DNA of 35,139 nt from a virus: the IMG/VR virus record IMGVR_UViG_3300023118_000022, positions 1 through 35,139 of that record. The stretch is one strand, 5' to 3'. A program made the position numbers and the translations under genes. Below, in pieces: positions 1 to 6,895 of this stretch (positions are counted from its first letter, which is position 1; each line of letters starts with the position of its first letter). Under the pieces are notes generated by a model. The model was not told where the DNA came from. It searched no databases and saw only the letters and a program-made list of their open reading frames with translations.

Positions 1-321
1 GCACGGTTGGGCCTCTCGCAAGCTCAGACAATTCTCGAACCGGGTTGGAGTGGCCATCTAACGCTCGAACTCAAGAACATACTGCCAACACATGAACGTG
101 CACAGGCATGGAAGTACAACCCTAATCAGAGAAAGTACTTCCAGATTGAAGACTGGGTTCCTATCATCAACCCCACACCTATCTGTGTCCCTGCTGGTAG
201 CCCCATTGCTCAAATCACCTTCGAAGAGCTAACCCAACCTACTGACCGCCCCTACACCGGAAAATACCAGAATCAACCCGCTGTGCCTGTGGAGGCAATC
301 AACGAGGCTCCGCCTCGATAA
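1..321 (+). CDS. dcd: dCTP deaminase / dUTPase-fold enzyme, 3' part (5' end outside window)
   Basis: The reading frame is open from base 1, so the N-terminal part lies outside the window. The first visible residues, ARLGL, match the conserved strand of dCTP deaminases. They are followed by EPGWSGHLTLELKN, equivalent to the DPGWSG..LE region of E. coli Dcd, whose glutamate (here in TLEL) is catalytic. The downstream AGSPIAQITFEEL and the C-terminal DRPYTGKYQNQ match the family's nucleotide-binding end. The enzyme deaminates dCTP to dUTP (some members go on to dUMP) and so feeds dTMP synthesis. This fits the thymidylate synthase ThyX and uracil-DNA glycosylase found further along. Whether it is mono- or bifunctional cannot be told from this fragment. 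Confidence 0.85.
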   Translation, partial: ARLGLSQAQTILEPGWSGHLTLELKNILPTHERAQAWKYNPNQRKYFQIEDWVPIINPTPICVPAGSPIAQITFEELTQPTDRPYTGKYQNQPAVPVEAINEAPPR

Positions 322-338
322 CAATCGGAGATTGTTAC

Positions 339-677
339 ATGAACGTTGATATCACTAAACGGTATAAGACACGTACTGGTAAAGATGTCAGACTCTTTGC
401 TACCGACATTCTTGGTTTCAAGCCTATCCTTGGTGTTATTAAAGATACCGTAGATCACGAAAGTACTGCTCGTTGGTATGCCAATGGTAACTACGACAAC
501 TACCCGTCTCATCAAGACCTAGTCGAAGTCCCAAAGCAGATCGAAATCGAGGTGTGGAACTATGGTGCAAGTAACACCTATATAGTCGTAACCCCGGGCA
601 ATCTACACGGTCGGGGAGAGTACTTTAAGGGCTCCTTCAAGGTCGACCTTCCCTCTGAATTTGGAGATGTCAAGTGA
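339..677 (+). CDS. small unknown phage protein
   Basis: A 112-aa protein starting at ATG 339, with a cggag ribosome-binding site about 9 bases upstream. I do not recognise it with certainty. The N-terminal pattern (KTRTGKDVRLFATD ... GVI, then an aromatic-rich ARWYANG and a DLVEV strand) recalls small beta-rich phage proteins that tend to occur in tandem. The next gene (674-1045) has a comparable opening and may be a diverged relative. The stop overlaps the next start (GTGA), so the two genes are translationally coupled. No signal peptide or membrane segment is visible. Confidence 0.7.
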   Translation: MNVDITKRYKTRTGKDVRLFATDILGFKPILGVIKDTVDHESTARWYANGNYDNYPSHQDLVEVPKQIEIEVWNYGASNTYIVVTPGNLHGRGEYFKGSFKVDLPSEFGDVK

Positions 678-1045
678 AATTCATCGTCGGTAACATCTAC
701 ACCAATCGTCGTGGTGACAAGTACAAACTGGTTGCCATCGAACCCAGTATAGTCGATGGTCGCGAGTTAGTCCTCGTCAAAGCCGAAGAACCTTATAAAG
801 GTGAACTCATTACCCTGAATAAGGAAGGTCGTCTTTGGGACTCCGAAGGAATTGGTAAGCTCGATGACAATTTCCTAGACCTAGTGCCCACAAAGCAGGT
901 CCGCTGGGGTATCATCTACACCTACAAGAATGGACGTCAATACGTAAACTCTGTGTTCAACAACAAGGCAGACGCTGACAATACTTTCGAACGTTCCCAA
1001 AATGACTTCAAGACAGCTGTTGTCAAGATCGAATACGAGGGGTGA
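674..1045 (+). CDS. small unknown phage protein, coupled to the gene before
   Basis: A 123-aa protein beginning with GTG at 674, which overlaps the upstream TGA by four bases. Its N-terminus (GNIYTNRRGDKYKLVAIE) has the same 'repeat-strand, Gly-Asp, strand' look as the preceding protein. After the DLVP turn at about residue 73 there is a second part, KQVRWGIIYTYKNGRQYVNS. No catalytic motif is visible and I assign no function. It ends three bases before the TTG of the next gene, at the upstream edge of the amidoligase operon. Confidence 0.65.
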   Translation: MKFIVGNIYTNRRGDKYKLVAIEPSIVDGRELVLVKAEEPYKGELITLNKEGRLWDSEGIGKLDDNFLDLVPTKQVRWGIIYTYKNGRQYVNSVFNNKADADNTFERSQNDFKTAVVKIEYEG

Positions 1046-1048
1046 AGC

Positions 1049-2044
1049 TTGAGTTGGCCTAAGCCTAAGATACTCATCCAAGAGATTGCGACCAACAAAA
1101 AGTATGGTCGAGCCTTCGAGCCTCAGTTCAAAGACAAGGCCGTGGCTAAGCTCAAGGAACTGAACGTTGAAGTTGTCAAGTATCGCTTGGGACGAGCCCC
1201 TTACCCAGACTGGCAGTACTACACAGAGGATACTTACGCCAGAAAGACTTATTGCGATCCCATTGACCCTCCCTCCATCCCAGCGTTCACCTATCCCGAT
1301 CAGCATCGCAATAAGTGGCGAAGGTTCTGCCCTCACACCACCACTGAGACCAAGCCCGGCCTCATGGATTACTTCAAGACCACCGAAGATCGCATGGTCT
1401 TCAAGGTCACCTCTACCCTCTACGGAAGGTTCCTAACTGAACACTTCTCTGATGTTCTAACAGCCGAGCAGATACGTGACCTCGGTACGGAGTTTAACGC
1501 TATGAATGATCCTAACGACCTGCTATGGGCGAACACACCCGAAGAAATTCAGTGGGTGTTCGAGCGTGGTACCTTCGCCTCCTGTGCCTCTTCTAAGCAG
1601 GACCCTGTTCATCAGGCTCAGGTCTATGCTCAGGGTGACATCTCCATTGCTTATCTTCTTGACAAGCTGAACCCCGAGCGTGTCATTGCTCGTGCTATCT
1701 GCTGGCCCGAGAAGAAGTTAATTGCTGGTGTATACGGTGACACCATCCGTATGAAGACCAAGCTCGCTGCTCTCGGCTACACACACATCAAAGACCGTTC
1801 CGAGATGGATGGTGCGAAGCTCAAGAAGATCGTTTACAATGGGTACTACATTGGTGCCCATATCGATTACTTCCCTGACTTTGTAGATAAGGGAGAGTAT
1901 CTCGAAGCTCTCGCCGGTTCCGGTCAGGGCTTTTATCTGTACCGTTCTAAGCCTAAAACTGGTAAGGCTATTCCTCCCGGTGGTCTCTGGGTTGATGAAG
2001 CTGGTAACGAAATCGATAATGGTCTCACAGAGAAGGCAGCCTGA
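1049..2044 (+). CDS. unknown protein heading the amidoligase operon
   Basis: A 331-aa protein beginning with TTG at 1049, with a gaggggtgaag ribosome-binding region just upstream. The N-terminal 100 residues are rich in Pro, Tyr and Trp. A middle block contains TFASCASSKQDPVHQAQVYA at about residues 175-194. This is followed by ISIAYLLDKL and then VIARAICWP...VYGDTIRM...LAALGYTHI, which reads as an alpha/beta or beta-rich core. The SCASS cysteine with a nearby histidine could be a catalytic pair, but that is inference. I do not recognise the family with confidence. Only two bases separate its stop from the next gene's first ATG, so it is probably co-expressed with the amidoligase and may supply or recognise its substrate. 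Confidence 0.75.
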   Translation: MSWPKPKILIQEIATNKKYGRAFEPQFKDKAVAKLKELNVEVVKYRLGRAPYPDWQYYTEDTYARKTYCDPIDPPSIPAFTYPDQHRNKWRRFCPHTTTETKPGLMDYFKTTEDRMVFKVTSTLYGRFLTEHFSDVLTAEQIRDLGTEFNAMNDPNDLLWANTPEEIQWVFERGTFASCASSKQDPVHQAQVYAQGDISIAYLLDKLNPERVIARAICWPEKKLIAGVYGDTIRMKTKLAALGYTHIKDRSEMDGAKLKKIVYNGYYIGAHIDYFPDFVDKGEYLEALAGSGQGFYLYRSKPKTGKAIPPGGLWVDEAGNEIDNGLTEKAA

Positions 2045-2073
2045 ATATGGGTATGATTAAGCAGGAAGTTGCG

Positions 2074-2871
2074 ATGAATGATCGTCGCTATATCAAGCAC
2101 ACCAATCCCGACGCCATCTTCGAAATCCCTCTGGGGTACGAATATGAGCTGCAGAATGGTCCCGGTCGACTAGCAGCAGGGCATGCATGGGGAGCTGGTA
2201 CTGGTGCCGAATACTTTGGCACTCAGGCTGACTTCGAAAAGTGGAAGCCCAAGGTCCTCGAAGGCTTCAACGTCAGTCGAGACAGCCTCGACTGGGGTAT
2301 CAACAAGATCGGCTGGGAGATTCGTTCCCTTGTTGCTCCTCTCCGTATGCAGCGTGTCCTCTGGGACAAGATATACGCAGAGAACCTTGCCAATGGTCTT
2401 GACCTTGAGCAGGTAGACCTTGAGCACATGGGAGCAGGTATCCACGTTCATGTGGAGAACAATGCGAAGACTGTCGAGAATGCTCACAAGGTCATCAACT
2501 TCCTGCATGGTGGCCCCCGAGATAAGTTCCTCAAGCTCTCGGAGCGTACCAAATATAGCCTTGACAAGTATGCTCGTGCTGATGTACGACCCAATGTCAC
2601 TGCTGAGACTGTGAAGAATCGCCAGCGAACCGAGCAGACCAACTATCTCACAGGTCATTACGAAATCATCACCATGGAATCTCCCAAGACTTTCGAGATT
2701 CGATGGTTTGCTGCTCGTCCTCACCTCATGCCGGTAGCTCTCGAAGCTGCTGATTCTCTCTTCCGCATGGGTCGAGACGTAGACGCAATCACCATGGAGA
2801 ACTGGTCGGCCTACACCGCTGGCAAGGCTCGTTACGCCAAGCTCCACGCTGCTATTCAGGCTGCCGCATGA
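2074..2871 (+). CDS. amidoligase (COOH-NH2 ligase, glutamine-synthetase-like fold)
   Basis: The frame opens at ATG 2047, but ATG 2074 has a good Shine-Dalgarno (gcaggaag, 2061-2068) six bases upstream and is the likelier start, giving 265 aa. Residues are numbered from 2047. The family's hallmarks appear in order: GYEYELQ (E32, E34), GWEIRS (E91), GIHVHVE (H133, H135, E137) and TFEIRWFAA (E217, R219). These are the metal/ATP-binding acids and the His-x-His of the amidoligase family related to glutamine synthetase, which joins a carboxylate to an amine using ATP. The C-terminal 35 residues are helical. The stop overlaps the ATP-grasp start (ATGA, 2868-2871). The substrate is unknown. The neighbouring ligases, amidotransferase and cyclotransferase-like gene suggest a glutamyl or peptide product. 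Confidence 0.88.
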   Translation: MNDRRYIKHTNPDAIFEIPLGYEYELQNGPGRLAAGHAWGAGTGAEYFGTQADFEKWKPKVLEGFNVSRDSLDWGINKIGWEIRSLVAPLRMQRVLWDKIYAENLANGLDLEQVDLEHMGAGIHVHVENNAKTVENAHKVINFLHGGPRDKFLKLSERTKYSLDKYARADVRPNVTAETVKNRQRTEQTNYLTGHYEIITMESPKTFEIRWFAARPHLMPVALEAADSLFRMGRDVDAITMENWSAYTAGKARYAKLHAAIQAAA

Positions 2872-3335
2872 CAATTCGTAACATCGTACGTCCAGCCTCC
2901 ATCTACACCACACCAAAACTACTGCAGGAAACACTGAATGCGAAGCGAGTACGAAAGTGGCCTCAGGCGAATATTCTACGTAGGGAGTCTTATGATTTCG
3001 ATCGTGATCTATTCCTTATCTATCCTGACCCTGCTGTAGTTCAGGTAGAGAACAAGGAAAAGTACCGTGACCTCTACCGATTCTTTTCCGCCAGTAAACC
3101 TGTACAGCGTGGCCTACTGGAACAGTTCGGCGTCTCAACGGTTCCTTTCATTACTCGAAGAGACGCAGCAGACGAACTACTCACCAAGCGATACACCAAA
3201 GAAAACACCTTCATCGTTAGACCAATGCGTCATAGCGGTGGACGTGACTACAAAGTCACCATTGACCCTCGGGATTTCGAAGAGGGTAAGGAATACCGTC
3301 AGTGTTGTTCCCCAAACGTAGGGAATACAGGGTAA
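2868..3335 (+). CDS. ATP-grasp ligase, N-terminal part (zero frame)
   Basis: A 155-codon frame from ATG 2868, coupled to the amidoligase by an ATGA overlap. It encodes the preATP-grasp part and the first ATP-binding strand: VQRGLLEQFGVSTVPFITR (about residues 79-97), then TFIVRPMRHSGGRDYKV (114-130), the strand and glycine-rich loop that hold ATP. The usual lysine of that strand is replaced by arginine. The frame stops at 3335, but the rest of the fold continues in the -1 frame (3302-3661). The slippery heptamer at 3311-3317 would join N150 directly to RREYRV, giving a continuous ligase of about 264 aa. Without a shift it makes a short protein lacking the catalytic acids. The alternative is an indel in a decaying gene or a sequence error. 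Confidence 0.8.
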   Translation: MTIRNIVRPASIYTTPKLLQETLNAKRVRKWPQANILRRESYDFDRDLFLIYPDPAVVQVENKEKYRDLYRFFSASKPVQRGLLEQFGVSTVPFITRRDAADELLTKRYTKENTFIVRPMRHSGGRDYKVTIDPRDFEEGKEYRQCCSPNVGNTG

Positions 3336-3661
3336 TCTACTTCAAAGGTGTACCAATCATTACCCTTCGGAAGCGTGTCCCCGAAGGTCTAGACAATACC
3401 GCACCATGGAATCATGCCAATGGGTCAGTCTTCGTGACTGTAGAGCATGAACTGAATAATCACCTACTCAATACTACAGTGATGGCTGATCTCGCCAAGT
3501 GTCCTATCATCATGAATGCCCACCTTATTGGTGTTGACATTCTCTTGGACAAGAAGGATCAGCACTACGCTGTCCTAGAGATCAATGCATGCCCTGCTCT
3601 AACTATCGAGCACAATCTTGAGAAGGTGAAAGCAATTGTACAAGGTCTATCAGCGGCCTAA
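3302..3661 (+). CDS. ATP-grasp ligase, C-terminal part (-1 frame, probably made by frameshifting)
   Basis: This frame completes the ATP-grasp enzyme begun at 2868. From base 3317 it reads RREYRVIYFKGVPI and RKRVPEGL. It then gives APWNHANGSVFV, LIGVDILLDK and finally VLEINACPALTIEHN, the metal-binding acid and asparagine motif (vlEiN..P) that closes the family's active site. It cannot work alone because the ATP-binding strand is in the other half. A GTG at 3302 exists but has no convincing Shine-Dalgarno and would start in the middle of the fold. Expression by -1 frameshifting from the upstream frame is therefore the better reading. ATP-grasp ligases activate a carboxylate as acyl phosphate and couple it to an amine. 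The end overlaps the second amidoligase by 26 bases. Confidence 0.8.
   Translation: MLFPKRREYRVIYFKGVPIITLRKRVPEGLDNTAPWNHANGSVFVTVEHELNNHLLNTTVMADLAKCPIIMNAHLIGVDILLDKKDQHYAVLEINACPALTIEHNLEKVKAIVQGLSAA
3311..3387 (+). promoter_or_regulatory. candidate programmed -1 frameshift site (slippery heptamer plus hairpins)
   Basis: Bases 3311-3317 read CCCAAAC, phased in the upstream frame as C CCA AAC, which fits the X XXY YYZ rule for simultaneous -1 slippage. An 8-bp perfect stem starts 11 bases later: AGGGTAAT (3329-3336) pairs with ATTACCCT (3359-3366) across a 22-base loop. A second perfect 7-bp hairpin, CCTTCGG (3364-3370) with CCGAAGG (3381-3387), overlaps it by three bases, so the two compete. 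The spacer is a little longer than the typical 5-9 bases. The shift joins the two ATP-grasp halves exactly. Confidence 0.6.
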
Positions 3662-5696
3662 TGTCAAGGCCAACATAGTCGACTTCGACTACCCTGAGGA
3701 TTTCTTCAATGTCAAGAAGAATCTCCTCTGGGGTAACGGTAAATATACCATCAGTGGCTTCTTCAATCAGATCAAACTGATGATGACTAAGGAAGCTATC
3801 CTCCACGCTAAAGATATCTACGGTGCTAGCTTCAACTGGCCTGTTGCTACCAGTCTCACTAAGACTGTAGAACTCTTCCCTGCGGATAAGCTCTGGACTT
3901 TGTTGTTCATTGGCATCGAAGATACTCACGTTTACCATCGTAAACATGTTGCTAGCGAAGGTAGGCAGGGATGGGCTATCGGCCATCACGACAACATCGA
4001 TCTCAATCCACGATGGACTAGTGCTGAACGTGGTAAAGAAGGTGTAGCCAGTATTGCCACTCTCCTTAAGGCTTCTGCTATGGTGGAAGCTGAATGGAAT
4101 GAGATGGAAAGACTGTACGGGGACAAGTTTCTCTACAATGTGAATCTTGGTCCGACTATGTTCAACCACGTTCTTTCATATCTTCCGATCTATGCAGATG
4201 ATCGTGAGATGATGTATCTGGCAAGCCCTGATGGACGTGCCGATCAAAAAGTCAAGCCAAGCGTAATCTACGCTACTGAAAATCTTAAGTTTGACACTCG
4301 TCGTAACAAGTGGGGCCACTACATCGGCACCATCACGGTAAGTTACGCTACTCGTGCTACTTTGTACAAGCAGATGCAGTACAGTGCGAATGTCCTGCAG
4401 TATCTTGAGCCTAAGAAACTCGATGAAGAGCCTGATAACGTACTTAAGTACGGTGTCGAGCTTGAACTGTCTACCAATTACTCAGTGAAGCAGTTGATTG
4501 ATGCCTGCGATGATCCTTTTTTCATCGTCAAGGCTGACAGCTCTGTCCGAGGCAATAAGCGGTATCCCTACGAACTGGTCACTCCCCCTATGAGTGCTCT
4601 TTCTCAGAAGGTGTACTGGGCTCAGTGGCTTGATGCTCTAGACTATGGTGAATTCGATACCACTCTCGATACCACCAATGGTATGCACGTCCATATCGGC
4701 AGTGACTCATTCAAGAACAAGTCTCATCGTGAGCGTTTCATCTACTTCTACACTCGTCCTCAGAACACTGAGTTCTTCCTTCGTTTCTCTGCTCGTGATC
4801 TGCAGAGTTTCAAGCGTTATTGTCCGGTGCCCAACATCCCTCTGGGCTACACCGAGCAGAATGTTATGGAGAATCTCGATGTGATCCTTGAAAACATGCC
4901 CCGTGATGATCGTGGTAATCATCTCCGAGGTATCGTAGGTGCTTCCAAGAAGGGTGGTACTATCGAGGTTCGTCTCTTCCGTGGTGTCGTTTCCATGGCA
5001 GACATCGCTAAGAATCTGGAAATGGTTGAAGCTTCCTTCCTCTATGCGAAGGATACTCCGAACATGAAGGACATGACACTCAAGGGCTTCCTTAACTTCG
5101 TCTTCGGACAGCCCGATGACACTTGGGAAATCCTCAAGGAGTACCTCAACACTCTTGATCTGGAATACGCTACTAGCTACGCCGAAGTATTCGATATCGT
5201 CTTTGCCGAGACTCGTCCTGACGTTATCAGTGAGTTGATTCGCAATGCCCCGAACTTCCAGATCAATGATTCCCATATCACCTGTCTCAACATACACTTC
5301 GGTAGGCAGGTTTTTGGGTACAAGAATGGTCAGGTTCGAGTAAAGGCTCTCAATACTTCTAGCAGTGCTGTTGCTCGATTCGATGGTATCGTTTCGGCTA
5401 AGTACAACAAGAAGCGTCCCCTCAAGAACATAAGGGGGAAGCAGGCTGCACCAGACCCTTTCGTGGATGAGGCTGCTGTACCCCCGCATCCTTGGGGGCA
5501 GAGGGCGTATAACTATAATTTCCAAGAAGTTATGAACCGTGGTGATGGACATATAGCACCTGCAGCACCTCCACAAGCACCAAGACGTGGTAACTACCCC
5601 GGTGGTAGAACCTACAATGAATACTTAGAATTTGTCCGTATGCAAGAGGCAGCAATGCGTCTTGGTATTATTGACGACATAGAAATCGAGCGATAA
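3636..5696 (+). CDS. large two-part amidoligase (COOH-NH2 ligase)
   Basis: A 686-aa protein from TTG 3636 (gagaaggtgaaa upstream), overlapping the ATP-grasp gene by 26 bases. The C-terminal domain, about residues 265-490, is an amidoligase: LKYGVELELS (E275, E277), YPYELVTPPMS (E313), GMHVHIGSDS (H351, H353) and GTIEVRLFRG (E444, R446, R449). These are the same metal, ATP and substrate positions as in the smaller amidoligase at 2074. About 260 unrecognised residues precede it, including a His-rich stretch (GWAIGHHDN). They may select the substrate or provide a second activity. The tail (about 590-686) is Pro/Gln/Arg-rich and probably disordered. Two amidoligases in one operon suggest two different condensations on one product. 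Confidence 0.85.
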   Translation: MYKVYQRPNVKANIVDFDYPEDFFNVKKNLLWGNGKYTISGFFNQIKLMMTKEAILHAKDIYGASFNWPVATSLTKTVELFPADKLWTLLFIGIEDTHVYHRKHVASEGRQGWAIGHHDNIDLNPRWTSAERGKEGVASIATLLKASAMVEAEWNEMERLYGDKFLYNVNLGPTMFNHVLSYLPIYADDREMMYLASPDGRADQKVKPSVIYATENLKFDTRRNKWGHYIGTITVSYATRATLYKQMQYSANVLQYLEPKKLDEEPDNVLKYGVELELSTNYSVKQLIDACDDPFFIVKADSSVRGNKRYPYELVTPPMSALSQKVYWAQWLDALDYGEFDTTLDTTNGMHVHIGSDSFKNKSHRERFIYFYTRPQNTEFFLRFSARDLQSFKRYCPVPNIPLGYTEQNVMENLDVILENMPRDDRGNHLRGIVGASKKGGTIEVRLFRGVVSMADIAKNLEMVEASFLYAKDTPNMKDMTLKGFLNFVFGQPDDTWEILKEYLNTLDLEYATSYAEVFDIVFAETRPDVISELIRNAPNFQINDSHITCLNIHFGRQVFGYKNGQVRVKALNTSSSAVARFDGIVSAKYNKKRPLKNIRGKQAAPDPFVDEAAVPPHPWGQRAYNYNFQEVMNRGDGHIAPAAPPQAPRRGNYPGGRTYNEYLEFVRMQEAAMRLGIIDDIEIER

Positions 5697-5713
5697 AAGA
5701 AAGGTAACTGACA

Positions 5714-6895
5714 ATGTGTCAGATTTTTCAAGTAAACCCTGGCGTTGTAGTTCCCTTTGACAAGTTTAAGCTTGCTTGTGAGCACAACGGTGATGGTTAC
5801 GGATTCATTATCAATGACCGTAACAAGTTCGAAGTCCGTAAGGAATTCGATCCTAATGGTAACGATCCCGACAAAATCTACAAGCTCCTAGAGGATGCAA
5901 GAGATTGTCAGACAGCACTCCACCTTCGCTTCCGTACTGCTGGTAACAAGGACGTAGACAATAACCATCCTTATCAGGTCCTCAAAAAGGACGAGGATGG
6001 TATTGATCTCTGGTTCATGCACAATGGTACACTGCAGGAATGGAAGGACGTAAACAAGGACTACTCAGACAGCCGTAATCTGAATGATGTGGTCCTCAAG
6101 GGTATGTTCAAGGCAGCCTACGCCAAGTATGGTGAAGACTATCTTGAGGAGCTGTGGCTTCGTCATTCCCTCCGTGCTCTCAAGAACCAGACCAGTGCAT
6201 TCACTTTCAATGATTCCCTGGGTAAGCGACTGATCCTTGGCTCAACTCATTCGAAGGAATTCGATGGATGGTGGGCTTCGAACGAATACTCCTTTCGCGA
6301 AAATTTCACCCGTTACCAGAGTACTCAACAGGGTCAGAGTGTCCAGAGTTTTACGCAGGGCGGAAAGGAAACTCAGCTCCCGGCAAAGACGTCGAATGGC
6401 CAAGTGACTCCGAACTACCGTTCGACTACGACGAATGGGAGTACTTCTGGAAACAGGGGTATCACAGCGCCAGCCTCCACTAGTGGTGAAAAGAATACCT
6501 ACGATACGCTAGTCAATGGTCGTACGTGGGACTATCAAGCCGAAGTTCTCAAAACGCGAGTTATCATGAGCACCGCAGTACAGCTCGAAGCTGCCTATCT
6601 CCGTGACGTCCTCAAGGACATGGTCAACGACACTGGCAGTAGCCCTCACTTTAAGTTGTCTCCGAACAACGCTCTCCTGCCTACCTTCGCTGATCTATCT
6701 GACATTGCTGACCATCGTGAGCTGGCCAAGATGTCCCTGAGTGATCTCTCGGCTCTCCTTGAGAATGCCCCCGAAGCTGGTGCTATCCTCGTCATGGAGC
6801 TGATCAACAAGGCGTACTTCAACAATAGTGCTTACAACGCAAACAATCGTGGCACTGCCCTTATGATCAAGGCTCCGATGAAGGACGTTGCCTGA
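5714..6895 (+). CDS. class II glutamine amidotransferase with extra C-terminal domain
   Basis: A 393-aa protein with a good ribosome-binding site (aaagaaaggt). Residue 2 is cysteine (MCQIF), the N-terminal nucleophile of class II (Ntn) amidotransferases after removal of Met. Other signatures are GDGYGF (about 27-31), ALHLRFRTAG (H70, R72, R74), FMHNGTL (N104, G105: oxyanion and glutamine site) and YSDSRNLND (D119, replacing the usual SETDT). The enzyme releases ammonia from glutamine, or hydrolyses a gamma-glutamyl bond. Unlike GlmS or PurF it has no known synthase domain. A low-complexity Ser/Thr/Gln/Gly linker (about 200-260) leads to about 130 residues of unknown, helix-rich sequence. Its stop overlaps the next start (ATGA). 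Confidence 0.88.
   Translation: MCQIFQVNPGVVVPFDKFKLACEHNGDGYGFIINDRNKFEVRKEFDPNGNDPDKIYKLLEDARDCQTALHLRFRTAGNKDVDNNHPYQVLKKDEDGIDLWFMHNGTLQEWKDVNKDYSDSRNLNDVVLKGMFKAAYAKYGEDYLEELWLRHSLRALKNQTSAFTFNDSLGKRLILGSTHSKEFDGWWASNEYSFRENFTRYQSTQQGQSVQSFTQGGKETQLPAKTSNGQVTPNYRSTTTNGSTSGNRGITAPASTSGEKNTYDTLVNGRTWDYQAEVLKTRVIMSTAVQLEAAYLRDVLKDMVNDTGSSPHFKLSPNNALLPTFADLSDIADHRELAKMSLSDLSALLENAPEAGAILVMELINKAYFNNSAYNANNRGTALMIKAPMKDVA

Noticed and set aside
2868-3661. Two independent genes, or a dead ATP-grasp pseudogene
   Set aside because: Neither half holds a complete active site, both keep conserved motifs, and the join falls on a canonical slippery heptamer. A sequence error cannot be excluded, so it is kept as an alternative under the frameshift finding.
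2170-5576. Long open stretches on the opposite strand, e.g. 2170-2934 and 4707-5576
   Set aside because: They lie antisense to genes with clear enzyme motifs, have unnatural compositions and no ribosome-binding sites; they are codon shadows.
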